From contig JALLLS010000048.1 in assembly GCA_025094145.1 (NCBI GenBank), forward strand, positions 124,001 through 188,000: a DNA stretch of 64,000 bases, read 5' to 3'. Within the stretch, counting starts at the first letter, position 1, and each line of letters begins with the position of its first letter. The stretch comes from Spinellus fusiger. Its lineage: Eukaryota > Mucoromycota > Mucoromycetes > Mucorales > Phycomycetaceae. Of this stretch, positions 57,541 to 64,000 are shown in pieces. The position numbers and the translations under genes are program-made. Below the pieces are notes generated by a model that saw only the letters and a list, made by a program, of their open reading frames with translations, did no database searches and had not been told where the DNA came from.

Positions 57541-59770
57541 TTAGCGCAGAGGGGGATAAGGTGGCATTGTGCGTTGGTCGTAGTAATAGGGTATACCAGC
57601 CAATGGCATTGGAGAAGTCATGGAGCGTGGTAGAGTTGAAGTGTACATTGATTGCATTTCTCGCTGATAAACATGCATACGTTCCCATTCATGCTGTGGT
57701 GGGTGGTGGTGTTGTGGGTGGTGTTGTAATGGCTGTAATGGATGTGATGGCTGTAATGGATGTGATGGCTGTAATGGATGTGATGGCTGTGATGGATAGT
57801 AATAGGGTGGCACGATAGAGTGAGCCAATGGAGTAGGTTGGACAGAGGAAACAAGGTGAGATGGGTGAGGTGGTGGTGGTGGTGCCAGTGGGGCCGGTGG
57901 AGAGTAGTGAGGATGGGGCGGAGTGGGATGGCGGCGAAAACTCTGGGCAATCTCAGGCTCACTCTTGGTATGCTTCAGCCGATGACGAGCAGGACCCAAT
58001 GGCAGGGTAGTGGAGTGACTGGGATGGGGCCTTGGTGCTTGTACTTCTTCATGGTGATGGTTGCCTAGACTCACAGTCTTTCTTGTCTTCTTTTTCTTCT
58101 TCAGATGAGGTGCTGATCGAGAACCTCGCACGGATCTCTCTGAATGTTCATCTGTAGGGGCATGGTCCTTTTCCTTGTTAGGGTGCACTTCTGCTGGTAT
58201 TCCGTCTCTTTTGTCTACACGGAATTCCTTTTCTTTTCTGGGCACTCGTTTTTCCATGCCCTCTTCCTCATCATCGGCATCAGAATGAACAGACAGGGAG
58301 GAGGTGAGGGTTGTCTCTGTACTAATGAGTGTAGAAAGGGAGGAGCCCACAGAAGGATTGTAGGCATGGAGTGGGCGGGATTTGTCTGTTTTGGTGGGTA
58401 GGTGGGTGGGTAGATGAGTGGGTAGATGAGTGGGTGGAGGTGTCAGATCAGCTGTATCAGCCATGGGTCCTCTCCTGGATAGGCATTGGGCGGCATTGGC
58501 ATACCAAAGGGCATTGGTAGAGTAGGGGAGTGGCTTCCATGGTGAGGGGAAGAGGGAGAAGAGGAGTGTTGCTGCTGGTGTGGAAGTTGCTGCTGCTGGA
58601 ACTGCTGCTGAAGTCGCTGATGGAGCTGCTGCTGGTATTGCTGCTGGAACTGCTGGTGTTGCTGCTGCTGGTGCTGCAGTTGTGTACGAATAGCCACCAT
58701 CTTATACTGTTCCCTGTGCCTGTCCTTCATGCGTTCTATCATGGACTCATTGGCCTCGATGACGGTGGCATTGGGATCGACACGCTCATTCCAGCGGTCT
58801 ATTTTACGTTGCACCACAAGGCGTTGATCTCTCGTTCTCCTTGATAGAATAGGCAACATCCCTTTTGTCCTGCGTACATTGGTATCAAGATCATCTTCAC
58901 TTTCAGATAATTTTGAGTCCTCAGAGTCCGACACATCCGAATCTAGTACAACAGGAACGGGTTTTACAGCAGTGGGCACAAAGGATGGAGGCGTAGGACA
59001 AGTGGAGGCGTCTGTTGTTGTGCTAGAAGGAGACATTAGCCGACTAAAGATGGAAGATTCAAAGGAGTCACTCTTTTGTGATGCATCCAATGAATTCAAA
59101 TGACCAAGGTAGCTGCTATAAATGCTGTCTTGTGGGGTGGTGGTGGTGTTCTTGGAAGACAGCGTCAAGAGAGGGTTGTTGGCAGTCGTGACTTGTGGAT
59201 TCCATGGACGGGTAGAGTGGGTCGTGCTCGTTTTGTTCATTTGCAGAGGATCATTGGATGAATAAGCAGAAGACATCCCCATTGAATTCAGTTGGATTGG
59301 ACTGCTTCTCTTCTCTTCTAGGAAGAGGGTCTGGGACAGCGCCATAGCCAGTGAGGCATCCTCATGATAATCCAATGAACCTAGTTCTATTCTTTATTAT
59401 CCTTACTCCTATAGGGTTTATTTATTTCTGATAGCTTACCATGCGCAGGTGCTACATTAGACTTGGTGGACTTGGTGGGCACATTGGATACATTGGATAC
59501 ATGGGGTGTGTAGTTTAATTCTGAAAATACAGCATCCAATAGACTGTCTGATCCACCGGGTGTTGTTTCAGGTGAAGTGGTTAGGTGGGTAGTAGGAAAA
59601 GTAGAAGTAAAAGTAGGCAGTGTAGAGGTAAAGGTAGGCAATGCTGTATTAATCTTGGGCAGAGATGGGGTTTCTTTGAGTTTTGATTCTACTGAGCGTG
59701 GGTGGAGTTCTTCCTTTTCCTTGGACTTGGAGCGTGGTTTATAAATACTGCCCAACTTCATTAACCCCAT
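57541..59770 (-). CDS. Q/P/H-rich low-complexity protein with UIM-like motif, one apparent frameshift
   Basis: Not recognised. Exon 1 is 59,770-59,440 (MGLMKLGSIYKPRSKSKE..., T/S-rich with a repeated LPTFTST). A 59-nt intron (59,439-59,381, GTAAGC...ACTAG) is followed by exon 2 from 59,380. The start of exon 2 reads EDASLAMALSQTLFLEE, which fits a ubiquitin-interacting motif (acidic, then A-x-x-x-S). Then comes an acidic stretch (DSDVSDSEDSKLSESEDD), a basic charged helix (TRDQRLVVQRKIDRWNERV...ERMKDRHREQ), a polyglutamine tract, a KKKKKTRKTV patch and SHPLQP repeats. The frame breaks at about 58,465, at GAGGACCCATGGC: PGEDP continues as MADTADLTPPP only if one base is added. Assuming that, the protein is about 723 aa. 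The two halves could instead be separate genes, but they share style and abut exactly. Confidence 0.65.
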
Positions 59771-61592
59771 TGTTGAATAGAAATGGAAACAAAGAAAAAT
59801 AAAGAAAAGGGAAGAAAATAAGAAATAGAATTTCACACATGAAATTTGATCTTTTAATATCGACACATCAGAATGACATGTTCAACAGACGAAAGATACC
59901 AGTCCACTCTGTACCACAAGTCTACTCAAGGCCATGCTGTATGGTGCAACCTAGGGATTTGCATCTTATTCCATAGCACTTTTATTTTTATTTTTATTTT
60001 TATTTTTTATTTCTTAGGATGGAATTTTTATTTTTATTTGTTCTTGTCTTGATGGTAAAAGAAGGGAAGTTTAGCATTGATAATAACAACACTGATCACC
60101 ATAGTTACCGTCATAGGAAGAAGAAAAAAAGACCCTTCTTTTGCCACCCTCCTTCCTATGATCATAAGCCCAAGAACAAGCCCATGGTGATGATTCAAAG
60201 ACACTTCTCCCTTGTATCCCTTGGACATGGCGTAGTAAATTCATTCATGGCTACATAAAAAGAGACAGGTCAACACATTATAGTATCGCTATTAAGAGTT
60301 AAACATGGTAGCCTATAGGATCGATTTAAAAAGTGCAAATGTAATCATCTGTCTGGTGTACAAAGTAATGCAGTGTTCATCACAGCAGTAAAATAGTAGT
60401 TTGCAACATTCTCTTCCCATTATGTCAGGCCAGTGATATTGTCACTCGACTCTCCTTTCCTCCTTTGCCCCCTTTCTTTCTTTCTTTTTGCCCCTTTGAA
60501 CTTTTCTCGATCTATGGATTTGGACTGAGATCGAATGGTAGAAAGGTATCCACAAGAAAGCGTAAAAGAGGGAGAGAGGAAAACACAATCCACATCAGCA
60601 GGACATTTGCCAAGAACACTGTAAAAAAAAGAACTCTCTCTCTCTGTGTATGTGTGTTTCTTTTTCATAGTGCCAATGTTATACCATGAATGTCATTATT
60701 TATTCATCCAAGCATAAACTATGGCTTTATTATTATCTTGTCCCATCCTAAGAATACTGACAATGAATACACATCAATCTGTCATTTGAAAAAAGAAAAA
60801 AAAAAGTATATTTTACCCCTCCCACCCCCTCTTGTTTTATTTTCCTTTTTTTTTTTTTTTGCGCAAAGTGCGACATTTATAAACCTGTCATTGTCTCAGT
60901 CTACTCTATTTTCACGGCTCATGGGGGAAAATAGGGTCATGTTGTGAGATACGATAATAGCCCACCTATAGCCCAGCGCACTCTAACCTCACCCTTTGCA
61001 TTGTTATTACTATGATTCTGAGCCCAATTCTATTTCCGAGTTCATCCATCCGACGCATTTCCTTAAGAAACTCATAAAAATAGACTTATTTATCATCCTC
61101 AAGTGATACAGAGACTCTATCATCATCCTACAACTAGAACACCTTATTTGGCTATGTCTTTCTCTTTATTGCCTATCAGGGCGAATAGCCCACTGAATGG
61201 AAATAGATGAGTAAATAAGTAAATATAAGTAGGTCAATAAATAATATATGTTAAATGCTAAATGCATGCATAATTTAGTCCATGCTAATAAAGTGGGTGC
61301 AGCTCATTGGCTTTGAAGAAAAGAAATGAGTGTCTTTGTCAGTGTTTTTTACGTCTTATCAGAGTAAATAACGTGAGTATTAAGGCTAAAGGCTAAATAT
61401 TAACGTTATTCTATTATTATTATTTGTATTTATCACTCTACACATTTACCACTCTACACATTTATCACTCTACACATTTACCACTACAAATTTATCACTC
61501 TACACATTTATCCATAGGTATATATCCCTTTACTGGTTTATTTATTTATAGAAATGTAAATACAATAGCATATGGCCCATACAATCTATCCA
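59771..61592. other. Intergenic DNA with simple repeats
   Basis: (TTTTTA)n at 59,979-60,007; CT runs near 60,630; T-run near 60,848. A 16-17-bp tandem repeat, cactctacacatttac/t, occurs about five times at 61,434-61,512. Open frames at 60,019, 60,465 and 60,690 have no domain character. No gene supported. Confidence 0.45.
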
Positions 61593-63195
61593 TTAGAGTT
61601 GATAGTCTTCAGGTGCAATCTTTGTATGAAGGTACTGACGCTGCTGACTGCCATAATCACTAGCAGCATTCCCATTCCCATACATACGGTACTTGTAAAT
61701 AACCAGTCCTTCCAACCCGACAGGTCCTCGTGCATGGGTCTTGTTGGTGGACACACCCACCTCAGCACCAAAACCATAACGGAATCCATCTGCAAACCGT
61801 GTGCTTGCATTCCAATAACATCCAGCTGCATCCACTTGACTCATAAACTTCTCAGCCTTGTCTTTGTTTTCTGTCACAATACAATCTGTGTGCTTGGAGC
61901 CATGTTCATTGATATGCTCAATGGCTTCTTCCACTGAGCCCACTGCCTTCACTGCCATGATTTTATCAAGAAACTCGGTATCAAAGTCCTCAGAAGTAGC
62001 TGGCTGTAGCTGATGAGTGTACTGGTCCAAGGATTGAAGAGCAGGAAGGAGTGTGGATTCACATCGCAATACAACACCTGCTTTTACCAAGGCAGTTGCT
62101 AGTACGAGCCATTGACCCGATGTCACCCAGTCAGAGTGCACCAAGAGTGTTTCTGCAGCATTACAGGCAGCGGGATAGTGGGTCTAATCAACAAGACATT
62201 CATCATAGGATCCAAATGAGAAAGAAAAAAGATAGATAGATAGCTATCTTTCTCTTTCATTTATTTACCTTTGCATCCACAGCAATCTTGATGGCCTTCT
62301 CCATGGCCGCCTCTTGATCCACATACACCGAACAAATACCATCAGCATGTCCCAGCACAGGGATTCTAATCCATAGCATAAATAACCCTGAAGGAAGAGG
62401 TGCTATTTACCTTGTGTTGTTCTGGATATACTTTACTAAACTATTACTACCTCTTGGCACCACTAAATCAATGTACCGATCCAGATCCAATAATTCACGA
62501 ATCGCCTCACGTGTCTCTATGATCTGAACTGCCTCACGAGGAATGCTCGAATGGTGTAATGCATCCTGGATGACTTTGGCCAAGACAGCATTGGTATGGG
62601 TAGCCTCCTTCCCACCCTTGAGAATCACCGCATTTCCTGACTTGAGAGCCAAGCAAGAGATGTTCACCACCACCTCGGGACGTGCCTCAAAGATCGTCAA
62701 GAGAACACCCACAGGAACACTCACACGGTACAGATTCAAATCTGTGTCGAGTTGAGTGGCCAGGCTGATATGTTGGGTAGGGTCTGGTAAAGAACAAATA
62801 TCACCTACACCAGAGACCATGGCGTCGAATTTGTCAGGGTGGGTGATATCGAGTCTTTTGAAGAGGGATTGGGAGAGTGTGCCTGCTGCCACTTGATCCT
62901 GAGCTAACTATGAAGAGATTTTCCACACAATACACACACAATACATGATCAGTTCAGAGACACATAGACCGCATGGGTCCAGTAAGATACAGAGTATACC
63001 ATAAAGTGTCTGGTTTCTCTCTGTTACCTTTTTGTCTATTTCATTGGCAGCTGCTATGTCAAGGCGTCTCTCTTGAAGGCACTGTTGAATAGCCAAAAGT
63101 GCTTCGTTCTTCTGTTCATTGGTAATGGACTGCATAGCCACAGATGCTGTACGGGCAGCACGGGCTATAGTAAGAAAGTCTTCAGTGGTGGCCAT
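61593..63195 (-). CDS. PRO2: Gamma-glutamyl phosphate reductase (4 exons, 450 aa)
   Basis: Second enzyme of proline biosynthesis: NADPH-dependent reduction of gamma-glutamyl phosphate to glutamate semialdehyde, cytosolic. Exons: 63195-63028, 62907-62411, 62365-62269, 62183-61593; introns GT-AG, 1,353 nt in phase. Motifs: [16 protein letters not shown] (NADP-binding fold), [51 protein letters not shown] with catalytic Cys261, and the C-terminal [19 protein letters not shown]. The length equals yeast Pro2 (about 456). ATG at 63,195 is in the normal context and the N-terminus ([14 protein letters not shown]) is that of the family. It stands alone, and its glutamate-5-kinase partner is not in the window. 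Confidence 0.96.
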
Positions 63196-63605
63196 ATTCT
63201 ATCTGCTGTATGGGGCGGATCCAAGAGAAAAATAAAATAAGACAGAATTATAGGTAGAAATGAGTCATCTTTTTATTCTATGCCTATAAGACAGCAAAGT
63301 TACACCGTCCTCATCCTTTGCTGTGATTTAAAAAAAAACAAAAACAAAAAAGGACCAAGCATTGAAGAACACGCATTTTGCAGTATGAAAGAAAATAAAA
63401 TATATATTTATATATATTTTACATGTAAATGTATAGAAAGAAAGAAAGAAAGAAAAAGAAAAATACATTCATCTCCTCTTCTATATAAGTATATGTATTT
63501 ACTTAAAAATATCCATGGATAGCAAAGATTCCATTTTTATCAACACAAATACATGATATATACTAGAAGAATAAACAATAAACAAATTAACCTTAATATT
63601 AACAT
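63196..63605. other. Upstream region of PRO2, AT-rich
   Basis: Contains the PRO2 promoter region next to 63,195, an (AAAG)n run at 63,436-63,456 and TATA-type repeats near 63,400. No gene seen. Confidence 0.45.
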
Positions 63606-64000
63606 TTAAAAGATAACAGAATAAAAGAATAACAGAATAACAATAACAGAATAACAGAATAACAGAATAACAGAATAACAGAATAACAGAATAACAGAAT
63701 AACAGAATAACAGAATAACAATAACAGAATAACAGAATAACAATAACAACAATAACAATAACAATAACAACAATAACAACAACAACAATAACAATAACAA
63801 TAAAATAACAACAATAACAATAACAATAACAATAACAACAATAATAACAATAACAACAATAATAACAATAACAACAATAATAACAATAACAACAATAATA
63901 ACAATAACAACAATAATAACAATAAAACAATAATAACAATAACAACAATAATAACAATAACAACAATAATAACAATAATAACAATAACAACAATAATAAC
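63606..64000. repeat. Long compound microsatellite reaching the window end
   Basis: About 390 bp made of AATAACAG units (63,620-63,740), then AACAAT / AATAAC units (63,740-64,000) in changing order such as aacaacaataat. Each sub-block keeps its own register, pointing to successive slippage. The poly-leucine and Cys/Tyr-rich frames that arise from it on the minus strand are not genes. The repeat probably continues past the window. Confidence 0.95.

Noticed and set aside
63499..63993. Long minus-strand frames rich in Leu or Cys/Tyr
   Set aside because: They are direct translations of the AACAAT/AACAG microsatellite and have no other sequence character.

Overview
The window is about 64 kb of AT-rich nuclear DNA from a fungus. 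The short GT-AG introns (about 55-80 nt), a CK1 kinase, a GPI-anchored chitin deacetylase, and dense Tc1/mariner and LINE elements with Fanzor-like remnants suggest Mucoromycota. That is an inference from gene style; no rRNA or other marker is present.

The left two thirds (about 1-41,000) is a transposon graveyard with almost no host genes. It holds at least four Tc1/mariner-type families (called A-D here), two LINE families (L1, L2) and two solo LTRs, many nested. The core nest is at 9,486-21,180. A B-family and an A-family Tc1 element abut. A 5.2-kb full-length but dead LINE lies exactly at their junction, with an 18-bp target duplication. One solo LTR sits in the A element and another in an L2 LINE remnant, and a C-family element follows. 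A 5'-truncated copy of the same LINE (27,699-29,018) is inserted at the same sequence (ACTGTA) at the end of another Tc1 element. This suggests that the LINE targets Tc1 termini. The only confident host gene in this part is a chitin deacetylase (32,110-33,465).

From about 41,800 rightward the window becomes genic: a two-exon gene for a 57-aa secreted cysteine-containing peptide (41,787-42,016, minus); a 14-exon COG1 gene for a Golgi tethering subunit (43,369-46,906, minus) with one apparent single-base frameshift; two pieces of a decayed TnpB/Fanzor-like nuclease gene (47,687-49,290 and 53,560-54,167, plus) separated by about 4.3 kb; a seven-exon membrane-type casein kinase I gene (55,239-57,203, plus); a convergent gene for a low-complexity Q/P-rich protein with an N-terminal UIM-like motif (57,541-59,770, minus), also with one apparent single-base frameshift; and the proline-biosynthesis gene PRO2 (61,593-63,195, minus). 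The window ends in about 390 bp of AACAG/AACAAT-type microsatellite.

The host genes are unrelated housekeeping or surface functions and form no cluster. The most notable biology is the mobile-element ecology: a LINE that seems to home to Tc1 ends, and a Fanzor-type nuclease relic.
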